Below are positions 10,772-21,745 of a DNA stretch of 64,000 nt, piece by piece. Source of the stretch: Brachycybe producta. Lineage: Eukaryota > Arthropoda > Diplopoda > Playtdesmida > Andrognathidae. How positions within the stretch are numbered: position 1 is the first letter of the stretch; each line of letters opens with the position of its first letter. Where the stretch lies: contig JAUPFP010000003.1 of NCBI GenBank assembly GCA_036925085.1, forward strand, positions 9,146,008 to 9,210,007, in the 5' to 3' direction. Position numbers and translations under genes: made by a program. The notes below the pieces were generated by a model. That model ran no database searches. It was not told the DNA's origin and was given only the letters and a program-made list of their open reading frames with translations.

Positions 10772-13246
10772 CTATTCCGGTGCACGTTCCTCTAAATTAA
10801 AATGTCCCAGGCAGAGAATTTTGGTAGGTCTAGCTTCCATTTGCCAGCTGACCCAATGATTGTTGAGAAACATTTCCTCCCTGGCAACTGACCGCTGAGG
10901 GCGACGATGACGTGGGGTTCGAGGCTCCCCACACAAGGTACCAAGGACCAGTCCGTGACATCACTAGGAGTGGTAGGCCGGTTCAATGACGAGAGCTCAG
11001 CAACGAGGGCTGCATCACGAGCCTATATCTCTGCAAAGGGATCCTCCCGAGCGACTTCGGATCCCTCAGTGGCGGTGGCAGTATCCTTAGTCTCCTTAAC
11101 AGCAGGAATAGGTAATTCTCCTGCAGCAGTCCCAGTGGAAATCTCAGAAGTTACAGACAGCTGTTCTTCCTCCACTGTAACGGTTTGCGTTTCTGTGGCC
11201 GATGACTGAGTTCCATTCTCCGGTTGATCCATGCTCTTGTAGGTTACTGCCAACCGAGCTTGTCGAGCATGATATGCGATAACTCTGGCATCGTTTTGAG
11301 CCTTGTGGCACGGAGCATTCTTCTTCCTTTTCCTTCTTTTCCTTTTTACCTCAGCTTGCTCATCCTGGCCGGATGCAAGCTCTTCCGGAAGGAACGTTGT
11401 TGGAATGCAGCTCATCTCCGTCTCTGAGCTCGAGGAAACAGCAGTCTCTTCTTGAACAATATCCACAATCACCTCCCCTTCTACATCTGGACGGTTTCTC
11501 AGAATCTGCGGCAAAGAGCCTCCGGCCTCCCGGACTCGTCGGCACTCTGTTTTAAGTCAATGCGTTCTAAGAAGGTGTCCCAGGGAGGTAAAATGTATAG
11601 CATATCAATCATTAGTACGTTCCCATCTAGAATACTGCAGCTCCGTGTGGAATCCCCACACTGAGGACTTAGCTCACTCTATAGAAATGGTCCAACGCAG
11701 GGCTGCTAGGTTTGTTTGTGGTAAATATGGATATGCCGACAGTGTAACTAAAATGCTTTCAGAGCTTGGTTGGGATAGTTTACTTGCAAGACGTTCAGAT
11801 TTTAATCTTAATATCTTTAATCGAATGCTAGAAGGCTCTTGCCCTAAACCTACTTCAAGTAAACTTTGCAGGGCATTATATTTGGGTAGGGGTGACCACT
11901 ATAACAAAGTTGGAGAGATTTTTGCACGAACAGATTCTTATTACTGGTCATTTGTCCCGAGGGCGATTCGACAATGGAACTCGCTTGCTGGGGATTTTGT
12001 GCAGGAAAAACGTATTTTATGGGAGTCATAATTTTGTTTTGTTTTGACAATGCATATATTTGCAGCATTAAAAAATATTGAAATTGTTGTTGGGTTTATA
12101 TCATTAGGGTTTTATATTTTCTGGTTTTAACAATGCATTTTCTATGCTGCACTTGGACTCTTGTCCCTCTGCCATAGGCCTTTATGGCTGCTTGCAGAGT
12201 AATTTTTCAAATTCAAATTCAAATTCAAATTCAAATTCCTATTTATAAATCTCCTTTTTCTGTCTCACTTATTGTGGAGGCAACACTGCTAGAAAAGTTT
12301 GCAGCAGTTGTCCCTGCAAATCGGACCGCTCGAGCCCGTTTCAAAACCTTCAAGACCTCCTGCGGATTCATCGATGGTGGTCTGCTCCGACATTCTGCCT
12401 TGTATTTCGCCTCACATTCAGCCTGCTTTTTCAAAGCCTGTTCCCTAGAGTGTTGAGGCTGCTCCATGATCGATAATGCTGGCAGTTTTTCAGTCATTGG
12501 CAGACCTGCCTGTCGATACCGCTCATGTATTTGCTGCAACTCCACTAAGCTTTGTCGCTGGCGGGTCTCAATCTCTTGATTGATCTGGTTAAGCCGTTTT
12601 CGGAGATCCTCCTGCTCCTTTCGCTCTGCCACAGTCGGACCTCGGCCCCAGCTACTGGGCTCTGCTCCCCTGGCATACATTGCCATGGAGCAATAGACTC
12701 GCGAAACTCTAGTAGCTCCTAGAGGCAAGGTCTCGACATCGATTCTTGACTCGCATTGTTCTTATATGTGAACGGACTTTTCCAATCGCATAGGTCGAAT
12801 CGAAGATACGTGAGGATCCATACCCTCATGACCCAAATTGGCTGGCTGGCATACGTTGACTCGATGTCGACGGTCTCCAGTATGCCGGAAGTTCATAGGT
12901 TGTTGGAAACACCACTCTGGGCAAGATCGACGATCTCCCAAACCCAGAGACCGTGTCCCATGCCCAGGGCAATCCCCACTAGACTGCGACAAAGACCCAG
13001 CACGAAAATGCCTCTACCAGAAGATGACATTAGTATTACACTGGAGTTACTCACAGTCAGTGTCCAGGTTTTTGTTCCAATGACGAATCTTTCCTCCTGG
13101 AAACCAGTTCCACAAAATGGCACACAATCAAGTTCTAAAGCTTCCGGTAAACTCAGAAAAGACTCCTGGTGGTTGTCACTGTCACTAATTCCGACACTCG
13201 AATTATCACTGCTAAGTTCTTTGAAATGAAACTTTTTTGCAGACAA
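10772..13246 (-). pseudogene. ORF3 homologue of element C, split by a LINE
   Basis: This decayed gene is the counterpart of the 725-aa ORF3 at 34810-36987. Conserved blocks in order: an acidic Ser-rich start (SSDNSSVGISDSD, near 13210); NFRHTGDRR and PANLGHEG (12762-12910), matching NFHRRGEKR and PANVGREG; RIDVETL (about 12735); a charged helical region with HERYRQAGLPM (about 12500), matching ARLVELGLPC; a basic stretch KRKRRKRKK (about 11340); and near the end FLNNHWVSWQMEARP then LGHFNLEE (about 10790-10870), matching LLNNRWVTWQREVRS and VGHFSLEE. It ends with TAG at 10772-10774. Frames change several times and the LINE at 11553-12237 interrupts it. Confidence 0.75.
11553..12237 (+). mobile_element. 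CR1/Jockey-type LINE, 3' fragment (copy a)
   Basis: A 5'-truncated fragment of the same family as 25944-27191. It encodes the C-terminal part of the RT protein (ARFVCGKYGYADSVTKML through QWNSLAGDFVQEKRILWES) and then the 3' UTR. It ends in about five copies of TTCAAA, the longest example in this window of this family's hexameric tail. It lies within the ORF3 homologue of element C. A target duplication is not obvious. Confidence 0.9.
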
Positions 13247-13263
13247 AAGAAATTTGAACTTCT

Positions 13264-13596
13264 TCAGCCTTGAAAAAGGCTTTTATTTTTGGGCGATAAA
13301 AATAAACTTATCGCAACTTTACTGTCTTTTTCCTCTGGTAACCAAATCAAAAGTGAAGCGTGATTTGGAACTTCTTTTAACAAGTTGTTACTGTATCCCT
13401 GCACGTGGATATAGCCACAGGTGTTATTTGTCAATGGCCTTATCACTTCCTTGCCATTATTGGTCTGTGACCTTCTTCTCTCAAGAATGGGAGGAGTCTC
13501 TGACGTCAACGGTACCAAAACTTTCCACATTTCTTTCCCACGCTTCTCTCGGATTTCATGCCTGTTTGTGAAGTTTCTCTTGAATTCTGATGACAT
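13264..13596 (-). pseudogene. Gypsy post-integrase tail segment
   Basis: About 110 codons on the minus strand resemble the stretch between integrase and ORF3 in element B (49122-49600). The shared pattern is a Lys-x-x-x-Leu-Pro-Leu motif, then a run rich in Val and Thr with VRP/IRPLTNNT, then a (V/L)xxxEEKDS-like acidic turn. It lies just upstream (in transcription direction) of the ORF3 start at 13246, as in element B. Function unknown. Confidence 0.4.
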
Positions 13597-13892
13597 CAGT
13601 TAGATTCATTGGCTTCAATTCCAACAGTTCTTTTATACAATCTAACTCCTGAAGTGCCAACTTCTCCATTTTTACCACTAAATTCATCGTAGGCACGTGT
13701 TTTTCGTTTTACCAAATAAGCTTTTGATTTTATTTTGCCATCAAGAAGCTTGTCAACGGAAAAACATTCTTCCATTCGAACCTCAGGAATGTGGACGGAA
13801 GGTAAATCAACATTCCACTTATTTTCACCTTTAAATAAGTTGATTGCATGACTGGAACCAAGGGTAGGCGATATACATGTATCTCTCCCCAA
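13596..13892 (-). pseudogene. Unassigned frame within element C
   Basis: A 98-codon frame rich in Lys and Glu (for example VDKLLDGKIKSKAYLVKRK). It lies between the RT thumb and the post-integrase tail of element C, where RNase H and integrase should be, but no motif of either is visible. It may be part of another insertion. Confidence 0.25.
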
Positions 13893-13899
13893 CTAGGTC

Positions 13900-14830
13900 T
13901 TGAACATCTTTTCACCTCTCGTATGGGTGCATATGAACGATGCACATGAATGCAGCTTCACACTCAATGGTCCACTCGAAGTTGGTTTTCTTCTTTGTAA
14001 AGTTAGTAAGCGGCTTGGCAAAATGAGCGAAGTTGGCAATATGTTTTCGATAAAACCCTGCCATTCCAAGAAACCGTCTTGTTTCTTTCAGATTTGTAAG
14101 TGCCGGCAGCTCGGAAATCGCTTACACTTTTTTCGGATCCGGTTGCACTCCTCGAGCAGAAATTAAATGTCCGAGATAAAGCACCTCCCTGTACCCGAAG
14201 TAACACTTTCCAGGATTAAGTTTCATATCTGCCTCATCCAGCAGATTCAGGATAAGGTTGTCGCTCGATGAATTGTTCAAACGTCTTGCCAAAAGCAATG
14301 ATGTCATCTAGGTAAACAAGGCAAGTCTCCCATTTATTTCCACCAAGTAGGATGTCCAGGGCCCTCTGCATAGTCGCTGGTGCGTTGCACAACCCGAAAG
14401 GCATCCTGTTAAACTCAAATAGCCCTCCAGGTGTAATAAATGCGGTTTTTTCTTTGTCCTCATCAGCCATGTTGAACTGCCAGTAGCCAGACTTCATATC
14501 CAGAGTAGCATAATATCGAGCTCCATGAAGTGAATCCTTGTGAATCCTTTGCCAAGGATAATTGTCCACTTTAGTTTGAGTATTCAATCATTGATAGTCC
14601 ACACAAAACCGATATTGTCCATCTTTCTTTTTGACTAGAACCACAGGAGAAGAGTAAGGCGATTTTGAAGGTCGGATGACACCAGCATCGAGCGTTTCCT
14701 GCATGTTTGTTTTTATTATAGCATGCTGTTCTGGACAGTGCCTTTGTAAAGGCTCCCGGACCCGTGGTAAACCATTGGTATCGATCCGGTGTTGAGTCAA
14801 GTTTGTACCCAAGTACCCAACTCATCTTGA
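13900..14830 (-). pseudogene. Gypsy reverse transcriptase (element C)
   Basis: From the minus-strand start near 14812 the fingers (RPSKSPYSSPVVLVKKKDG, RFCVDYQ), palm (TLDMKSGYWQFNMADEDKEK, PFGLCNAPATMQRALDILL), catalytic YLDDIIAFG (about 14300), connection (CYFGYREVLYLGHLISARGV) and thumb (KPLTNFTKKKTNFEW, about 14000) are all visible. A stop after VDYQ (14588) and frameshifts near 14270 and 14130 inactivate it. It is clearly Ty3/Gypsy but distinct from elements 1 and B. Confidence 0.9.
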
Positions 14831-14856
14831 GTGAATGCGAACAATGTACGGTGTCG

Positions 14857-15114
14857 TCATAATAAGTCTTTCAAAATATCTCTTTGCTCCTCCTTCAGGA
14901 TTGGTCCCAAGTGCATGGCTTCATCGAACTCCTGATCTGACATTTCCACTTTTACTATAATTGGAATCTCTGAAGAAACAACATCTACATTGTACTCAAC
15001 ATCTTGTTTCATGCAGTACTCGGTCTGCATGTGAGCAACGATCTCCCTGGTGGCGATTCCAACGATATTGAGAGTGGTGTTCCTGACTTCGATCTTGAAA
15101 GTCATCTCATCCTA
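14857..15114 (-). pseudogene. Gypsy pre-RT segment (element C)
   Basis: An 82-codon frame with KIEVRNTTLNIVGIATREIV and ending HLGPILKEEQRDILKDLL matches the segment before RT in element B (KVVIRNTTLYNIQLWKNQG ... NLGPNLTPDQRETLRDLL). A stop separates it from the RT frame. Confidence 0.75.
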
Positions 15115-15480
15115 CTCTTGCATGATCCCAGGAGCAACAAACACTCCTTTCCAACCCAATCCACCTCGGAACGAATCCAGTAAATTACCTCACCTCACGT
15201 CTGCCTAGACGTGTTCCGGTAAAGAAGGATCTTCAACTTCATTTACCGGATACCGAATCAAACAGTCGGCATCCTCATAAAGTTTCCCCTTTTGTACTGG
15301 ACTTTATATCAGTACACCTGCAACTGCATCTGCCAACACCCCTACCTGCATTGCAAGTTTTGGGCGGTCTGCAGATGGCAGAGTGCATGGTGATCAGTCA
15401 CGATCACAAAGTCCCGGTTAAAGATGTAAGGTCGGAATTTCCCCACGGCAAACATTATCGCCAAGCATGGTCCCTTGGGC
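15115..15480 (-). pseudogene. Gypsy RNase H fragment related to element 1
   Basis: Minus-strand sequence encodes LAIMFAVGKFRPYIFNRDF and VTDHHALCHLQTAQNLQ, nearly the same as 3310-3440 of element 1. The downstream part matches to about 3640, with stops. The upstream TDAS motif is missing. Confidence 0.8.
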
Positions 15481-15565
15481 ATGGCTACACCTGCAAGGGT
15501 GTACACAGGCCCTAGGTATAAAAGACCATGTTTCGGTATATTCTGGGTCATTCTTTGATATTGAA
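15481..15565 (+). repeat. Fragment related to the element A LTR
   Basis: The stretch reads GGCTACACCTGCAAGGGTG, a nearly palindromic TACACC/GGTGTA core, then TAGGTATAAAAGACCATGTT. This is the same order of palindrome, TATAAAAG box and CCATGTT seen in the U3 of the LTRs at 18422, 33721 and 42582, but diverged. It reads on the plus strand. Confidence 0.55.
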
Positions 15566-15776
15566 ACATGAAATATTTCATTCAATGGTCCAGTGGCAAA
15601 AGCACGCCACACTTGCAACTCTTTTCTGTCTATTGTATTGTAATGGTTGGGTACAATAAATCAGTAAATGTCAATCTACATTCGTCTCGCCTGTTATATG
15701 ATTCCTTTTCCAGCATCAACGATACCACGGAATATCATAAAGAACAACCCCGGCACCAGTCTGGACTCAGGTTGTA
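15566..15776. other. Short unassigned stretch
   Basis: No gene or repeat is recognised between the LTR-like fragment and the Tc1 element. It is cut by the TA dinucleotide (15775-15776) that is the left target duplication of the transposon. Confidence 0.3.
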
Positions 15777-17330
15777 CAGTGCGTTTCATATATATAGACG
15801 CACCCCAAAAATTGGTTATAACTCGAGTTATAGTCAATGGATTCAACTGAAATTTTCAGCATAAAGAGATCATCTTATATTCTAAACTTTCTGCTAGGCA
15901 GAAATTTTTTTCTTTAAAAGGTAAAAATTAAAAAAATTAAAAACTGGAAAATGACCGTTTCATAATTATAGATGCACTAATGAACTTTTCACTTTTATTA
16001 ATTATTGTGACAAAATAACATGCTGAATCATTAAAAATAGTAAGGTATACAACTGTTATGATGTTTCAAAACTTAAAACATTCTTTTTTACAGAATTAAA
16101 CAATATTTATAAGCAAATTTGCAGAAATTCTACCCCGAAACAGCTAAAATGGGACTTTTCAACTCTGCTATTGTAGTATAATCATAGCAATCTGTAAATC
16201 ATTATTGTATGATGTTGTCCCGAAAGTTCTCTGTAAGATTTAAGTCCGGGGACACCCTGGCCATTCGAGAGTGGTGATATTCTGGTTTCGTAACCATTGA
16301 TTCCTTAGATTACTGGAGCGAACTGGTGCATTTTCTTGCTCGAATGCTAAGCTAACGCTAGGAAATCGACTTTGGCAGGTCAGTAAACACTATCATAATA
16401 TTGTCTGATAATAAACATTATTTTTTGGTTGGTTCAAATACTTCGCATATTGTTAGGCCACCACCACCGACATATCTGAGTGCGTGAAAAAATTCAATCT
16501 CGATGATTCTGACGGTTTTTTTTTCTTTCTTCATATTGGAAGGATGTTACGAGAAAAGCACAATATTTTCCTAAACAAAATTTCGGCAGTGGGGGAGCCT
16601 AATATTATGGGGAACATTTAGTGCCTTTCAAACGAGCAGCTTAGTTTTTGAAACGCGAGCTTAGCATTTATTTCAACCCAAATAAATATCAGTGATTATC
16701 AGACAATGTTACGAGGGTATGTACTGCCATATTACATCGCTTCTATAGCATTTGCTTAGTATTCCAGCAAGAAAATGGCCCAGTTTCCTCCAATAACCTA
16801 ACGAAGGAATGGTTACGGAACCAAAATATCACCACTCTCGAATGGCCGGCGTGTCTCCCGGACTTAAATCCTGATGAAAACGTTTGGGACATCATTGTAA
16901 ATGATGATTAAGCAGATTGCCATCATGATAATACAATATCAAAGCTGAAAATTGCCATTTTAGCTCCTTTTCAGTAGAATTTCGGTAAATTTGCTTATAA
17001 ATATTGTTTAATTCTGTAAAAAAGAATGTTTTAAGTTTTGAAACATCATAACAGTCGTATACCTTACTATTTTTAATGATTCAGCATGTTATTTTGTCAC
17101 AATAATTAATAAAAGTGAAAAGTTAATTAGTGCGTCTATAATTATGAAACGGTCATTTTCCAGTTTTTAATTTTTTTAATTTTTACCTTTTAAAGAAAAA
17201 AATTTCTGCCTAGCAGAAAGTTTAGAATATAAGATGATCTCTTTATGCTGAAAATTTCAGGTGAATCCATTGACTATAACTCGAGTTATAACCAATTTTT
17301 GGGGTGCGTCTATATATATGAAATGCACTG
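15777..17330. mobile_element. Tc1/mariner element arranged as a giant inverted repeat
   Basis: The element starts CAGTGCGTTTCATA, ends TATGAAATGCACTG, and is flanked by TA on both sides (15775-15776, 17331-17332), as expected for Tc1/mariner. The terminal 390 bp are near-identical inverted copies. The inversion continues inward: 16200-16420 is a diverged reverse complement of about 16690-16925, so each arm is about 645 bp, with about 265 bp of single-copy DNA between. Both arms carry the transposase C-terminal signature (right arm: WPACLPDLNPDENVWDI in broken frames). Confidence 0.85.
16530..16935 (+). pseudogene. Tc1-like transposase, C-terminal half, broken
   Basis: On the plus strand one can read GRMLREKHNIFLNKISAVGEPNIMG (about 16540-16615), a frameshift, NASLAFISTQINISDYQTML, QQENGPVSSN-like sequence, and the W-P-x-SPDLNP(I/D)EN-W catalytic region of Tc1 transposases near 16845-16890. 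Stops and frameshifts are frequent. The N-terminal DNA-binding domain is missing: the left arm repeats the C-terminal end in reverse instead. Confidence 0.75.
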
Positions 17331-17487
17331 TATTACACTAGATCTCGAAGTGAAAAGCGGTATCCGCTCGAACTAAGAGATTCTACACCTGAGCCCCGTA
17401 ACAAGAGCTCTACATTGTTACAAAAGCTTGGTCTTTCATTTTTAAGTATCACTCGCATTTTACAAAGTTAAGTGGCGATCCCATTTT

Positions 17488-18179
17488 GAATTTGAATTTG
17501 AAAAATTACTCTGCAAGCAGCCATAAAGGCCTATGGCAGAGGGACAAGAGTCCAAGTGCAGCATAGAAAATGCATTGTCAAAACCAGAAAATATAAAACC
17601 CTATTGATATAAACCAAACAACAATTTCAATAATTTTTAATGCTGCAAATATATGCATTGTCAAAACAAAACAAAATTATGACTCCCATAAAATACGTTT
17701 TTCCTGCACAAAATCCCCAGCAAGCGAGTTCCATTGTCGAATCGCCCTAGGGACAAATGACCAGTAATAAGAATCTGTTCGTGCAAAAATCTCTCCAACT
17801 TTGTTAGAGTGGTCACCCCTACCCAAATATAATGTCCTGCAAAGTTTACTTGAAGTAGGTTTAGGGCAGGAGCCTTCTAGCATTCGATTAAAGATATTAA
17901 GACTAAAATCTGAACGTCTTGCAAGTAAACTATCCCAACCAAGCTCTGAAAGCATTTTAGTTACACTGTTGGCATATCCATATTTACCACAAACAAACCT
18001 AGCAGCCCTGTGTTGGACCATTTCTATAGAGTGAGCTAAGTCTGCAGTATTCTAGATGGGGACGTACTAATGATTGATATGCTATACATTTTACCTCCCT
18101 GGGACACCTTCTTAGAATGCGTTGACTAAACCTAAGCATCTGCATAGACTTGGAAATAATCTGTTCGACATACAGCTTC
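17488..18179 (-). mobile_element. CR1/Jockey-type LINE, 3' fragment (copy b)
   Basis: Minus-strand copy of the family at 25944-27191, 5'-truncated. The tail is (TTTGAA)2 at its low-coordinate end. It has a 26-bp internal deletion near 18040 compared with copies a and c: the sequence goes directly from the LEYC codons to DLAHSIEM, which shifts the frame. The remaining C-terminal frame runs from about 18021 to 17677. Confidence 0.9.
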
Positions 18180-18190
18180 CAAGAAATGGA

Positions 18191-18213
18191 ATATATTGCC
18201 ATTGGCAATATAT
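18191..18213. repeat. Small perfect inverted repeat
   Basis: ATATATTGCCA is followed by one base and then TGGCAATATAT, an 11-bp stem. It lies just outside the 5' truncation point of LINE copy b. Significance unknown. Confidence 0.7.
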
Positions 18214-18421
18214 AAAGCAAGATTCAAACATGAAATCTAAAGCTCTGCCCACAAAAAGGCCATAATTGTCATCATTAGCCAACATTTCTGTTGACCTATG
18301 TATGCTGAATGAAATTGCAAGAAAAATAAAACAAGCAGCCACAAGAGGAAAAGTTGAGTCCATAATAGAGAAATACAAGTTGCTCGACAATTTGGAAACA
18401 GAAAAATTTAGAAGTGTCTAG
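18214..18421 (+). other. Short exon-like or TE-derived reading frame
   Basis: The plus strand encodes NEIARKIKQAATRGKVESII followed by EKYKLLDNLETEKF, a helical, charged run ending at a stop that overlaps the solo LTR target site (CTAG). I do not recognise it. It is too short to call a gene. Confidence 0.25.
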
Positions 18422-19112
18422 TGTGAGCTTTTGACATCAACCAATATTTATTACCAACCTTTAGATGACATTTTCCGCATCTCGTTTCTTCTCTGAACAG
18501 TACGGCGCCCACACAGAGAAGATCCGTGCTGTAGAAAGAGCTGGATGGAGACAGATTGTAGTCACTCTTCTGCATGGGGGTGAAATCGATGCAGGAGAGT
18601 GGCGGCCATCTCTCTCTCTTCCAGTTGATGCTGATATACATCTTCTCCATCGGTATACCGACAAGAGAAGATGTTGTAGCTGCTGAGAATCGTATAGCTC
18701 CTGCCCTATGGAGTCTCCGGCCTCTGAAGAGAAGTTAGTTACATATAGACAGAAAGACAACGCTGTTTCTTGTTACAACACTTTTATTCATCACTTGTAA
18801 GAAACACAGAATACAAGGATGAATATTAATAATACTAACGGTAAATCCTCAGGCCCATGATTCGGATAAAGATCGCGTAATACAGGCAAAGGATAAGAAC
18901 TGAGGAACAAAGAGGAACACGGTCCTTTTATATCTTGGACCTGTGTACACCTGCGAGGTGTAACCAGGTCCAAGTGACCATGGTCCTTTATGTATCAATC
19001 CGCCGCTTGGGCATGAGTCAGAAAGGTGAGTCAGAGAAGAGGGAGGGACGGTTGAGAGTTGTTTACCCCCGGGCTATGGTTTTGGCGGGATCACGATTTA
19101 CAGGGTGTTACA
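18422..19112 (-). mobile_element. Solo LTR of the element A family
   Basis: The 691-bp sequence begins TGTGAGC and ends GTTACA and is flanked by the 4-bp duplication CTAG (18418-18421 and 19113-19116). It is the same LTR as 33721-34406 and 42582-43267, somewhat diverged. A TATAAAAGG box in minus orientation (shared with those copies) gives the strand. It most likely arose by recombination between the two LTRs of a full element. Confidence 0.95.
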
Positions 19113-19560
19113 CTAGGCAATATGCACAACAAGGTTTCCGATAACCTGTTAAATGTCAAAATATTACCTGTGTGTGGGCAGAACTTTTATATTGCTTAAT
19201 TAATGTTTTTTGTCATAACGTCTTATGCAATTCATCATACTTGAAAACTCCACTTCCATATGGTTGTATATTTTCCGTAGCACTTGTCTTGACGGTGTGA
19301 TTCCCTCTTTTAAATTAATAAAACATATTTTAATCAATATCATAAATATCTGAATGTACACTGTATTTAAGGTGCTTTGTAGATATTTCTTTTGTTTTTG
19401 TTTTTAAAACGGCATGAATGCATGGCTATTATTCCTCTCACCCCGGTTTTGGGAAAATTTATATTTTTCAAGTGTACGTTTTTCAGAAGAAATATTATGA
19501 AAAAAATTAGATTATATTAGAAAGTAGATTGCTAAAAGTTTTTTCACAATGATATCTTTA
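19113..19560. other. AT-rich, no feature seen
   Basis: I see no gene or repeat here apart from short A/T runs. Confidence 0.4.
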
Positions 19561-20330
19561 AAAATAAACTTGACACATTGATGGTGCTGTTTCAGACTGG
19601 TCAAAAGTAATATCCAGTGTAGCACGGGTAAGATTCTTGGCCCAACTGCATTTCCTTCTGTTCATGAACTATCTGGCAGATATGTTCAGCCGTACGATGA
19701 ATTTATTTGCTGATGATGCTGTTGTGTACAGAAGAATTAGGGGCATTCAGGACGTTGAAAATTTGAAATCCTCCAAAACGACCATAACAGTGTTGAAGAG
19801 TGGTGCTCTGCATGGCATCTACAACTACATTTGAATAAATGTAATATTATGCTAGTCTCTCGAAAGGGGAACCTTGCAGGGCAGCTTACACAATCGGGGT
19901 TGTTCAGCTAACCCATGTTGATAAATTCAAATTTGTTGGCTTAACCTTATCAAAAGACATGCTTTGGAAATATCACATAACCAATGCAGCCAGTAAAGTT
20001 AACCACAGGTTACATTTTCTAAAGTGCACCCTTAAACATTGTAAAGAAAATGTAAAAGAGGTTGTTATTTTACCTTAGTCAGACCTATATTAGAATACTG
20101 TTCCCCAATTTGGAGCCCATTTAGAAGTAATTTAAAGCACGAAATTGAAATGGTACAGCATAAGGCTGCAAGATTTGTGAAAGAGATATGTGTATACTGA
20201 CAGTGTATTTTCTATGCTTCAGGAACTAAAATGAGAATCATTAGCAGACTGAAGAAATGACCAAAGCCTTGCCCTTTTCAGAAGGGGGACAGGGGAACAT
20301 TTCAGTATTCATAATTGTTCTATAGTTAAT
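19560..20330 (+). pseudogene. Second LINE family, RT fragment (copy 1)
   Basis: A decayed non-LTR RT distinct from copies a-d: LHFLLFMNYLADMFSRTMN, then the catalytic FADDAVVYRRI (about 19710), then in other frames HVDKFKFVGLTLSKDMLWKY, the HCKENVKEVVI segment and EMVQHKAARFV (about 20150). This order is that of the CR1/Jockey group. A paralogous fragment lies at 28525-28786. In both places it stands directly beside the 20-bp minisatellite. Confidence 0.75.
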
Positions 20331-20504
20331 ACAAATCCTAATGATAAATGTTTTATATGTAGAAATTACAAACTATGCAAATGTTAAGAATGCCCATATA
20401 AAAAAATGCAGCAAGAAACTATCAGTCAATAGATGAAAACATCATGGAACCAGATCATTTCAAAGTGCAGATATTTAGCAAGTAAGAATGGAACTGACAC
20501 AACA

Positions 20505-21745
20505 GCACTATACTAGGAGTGTTTCTGACTTTCTAGAAGTGATTCTGAACATCTGGTAGTGTTTCTAAACCTATAGAAATTGCTGAGCCACCATGAGTGC
20601 GCCTAAATTTCCATCAATTTGTTGACTTTGTAGGCATGTTTCTAACTCTTTAAGTGTGTTTCTGAACCTCTAGCAGTGGTTCTAGAAGTTTCTGAGCTTA
20701 AAGGAGTGTTTCTGAGTCTCTAGGAATGATTCAGAACATTTAGCAGTGTCTGTAAACATACAAGAATGTTTCTGAACATCCAGGAGTGTATATAAACCTC
20801 CAGGAGTGTTTATTACCATCTACTAGTGTTTCTGAGACTCTATGAATGTTTATGAACCTCCAGCAGTGTTCCTGAGCTTTAGAGGCTGTTTTTGAGTCTT
20901 TAGAAGTGATTCTCAGTATATAGCACTGTTTCTAAACCTTTAGGAGTGTCTCTAGTTTTCTTGGTGTGTTTGTGAGCCAGTAGGTATGTTTCTGAGCTAC
21001 TAGGAGTGTTTCTGAGCCACTAGCAGTGTTTCTGAGCCACTAGCAGTGTTTCTGAGCCACTAGCAGTGTTTCTGAGCCACTAGAAGTGTTTCTTAGCCTC
21101 TAGTAGTGTTTCTTAGCTGCTAGGGGTGTTTCTGAGCCTGTAGGTGAGTTTCTGAGCCTCTAGGAGTGTTTCTGCCTCAAGAATGTTTCTGAGCCTCTAG
21201 GAGTGTTTCTGCCTCAAGAATGTTTCTGAGCCTCTAGGAGTGTTTCTGCCTCAAGAATGTTTCTGAGACTTTAAAAGAGTTTCTGAGCCACTAGGAGGGT
21301 TTCCGAGCCTCTAGGAGTATTTGTAGTTATCTAGGCCTGTTTATTAGCCTCTGAGAATGTTTTGAGGCTCTATGAGTACTTCTGAACCTCAGTGAGTGTT
21401 TTTGACTCAATATGAGTCCATCTGAGCACCTAAGAGTATTTCTTAGCTTCTATGACTGTTTCTGAGTCTTTTGAAGTGATTCCGAGCATATAGCAATGTT
21501 TCTAAACCTTTAGGAGTGTATCTAGTTTTCTAGGATTGGTTCTGAGCCTCTAGGAGTGTTTTTGAGCCTCTAGGAGTGTTTCTGAGCCTCTAGGAGTGTT
21601 TCTGAGCCTCTAGGAGTGTTTCTGAGCCTCTAGGAGTGTTTCTGAGCCTCTAGGAGTGTTTCTGAGCCTCTAGGAGTGTTTCTGAGCCTCTAGGAGTGTT
21701 TCTGAGCCTCTAGGAGTGTTTCTGAGCCTCTAGGAAAGTTTCTGA
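20505..21745 (+). repeat. 20-bp minisatellite array 1
   Basis: About 60 tandem copies of a 20-bp unit with consensus CTAGGAGTGTTTCTGAGCCT. The outer units are diverged; units from about 21540 to 21735 are almost perfect, with ten consecutive near-identical copies, so the array is being homogenised. A shorter variant with TCTGCCTCAAGAATGTT appears three times near 21165-21260. The array follows the LINE fragment directly and reverses orientation at about 21746. Confidence 0.95.

Larger units (their letters stand above)
10700..15480 (-). mobile_element. Ty3/Gypsy retrotransposon remnant (element C)
   Basis: Read on the minus strand from 15480 down, it holds an RNase H fragment, the pre-RT segment, RT, RT thumb, an unassigned piece, a post-integrase tail and an ORF3 homologue. 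The RNase H fragment (15115-15480) resembles element 1 and may be a separate insertion. Protease, RNase H and integrase of this copy are not found between 13900 and 13600. A LINE fragment is inserted at 11553-12237. No intact gene remains. Confidence 0.7.

Noticed and set aside
18422-18760. Frames inside the solo LTR (and its copies at 33573 and 42533)
   Set aside because: They lie in LTR sequence with identified TATA and end signals, and they differ between copies at the C-terminus.
20505-21745. Regular short repeats that could suggest a CRISPR array
   Set aside because: Units are directly adjacent 20-mers without unique spacers, and the context is eukaryotic; this is a minisatellite.
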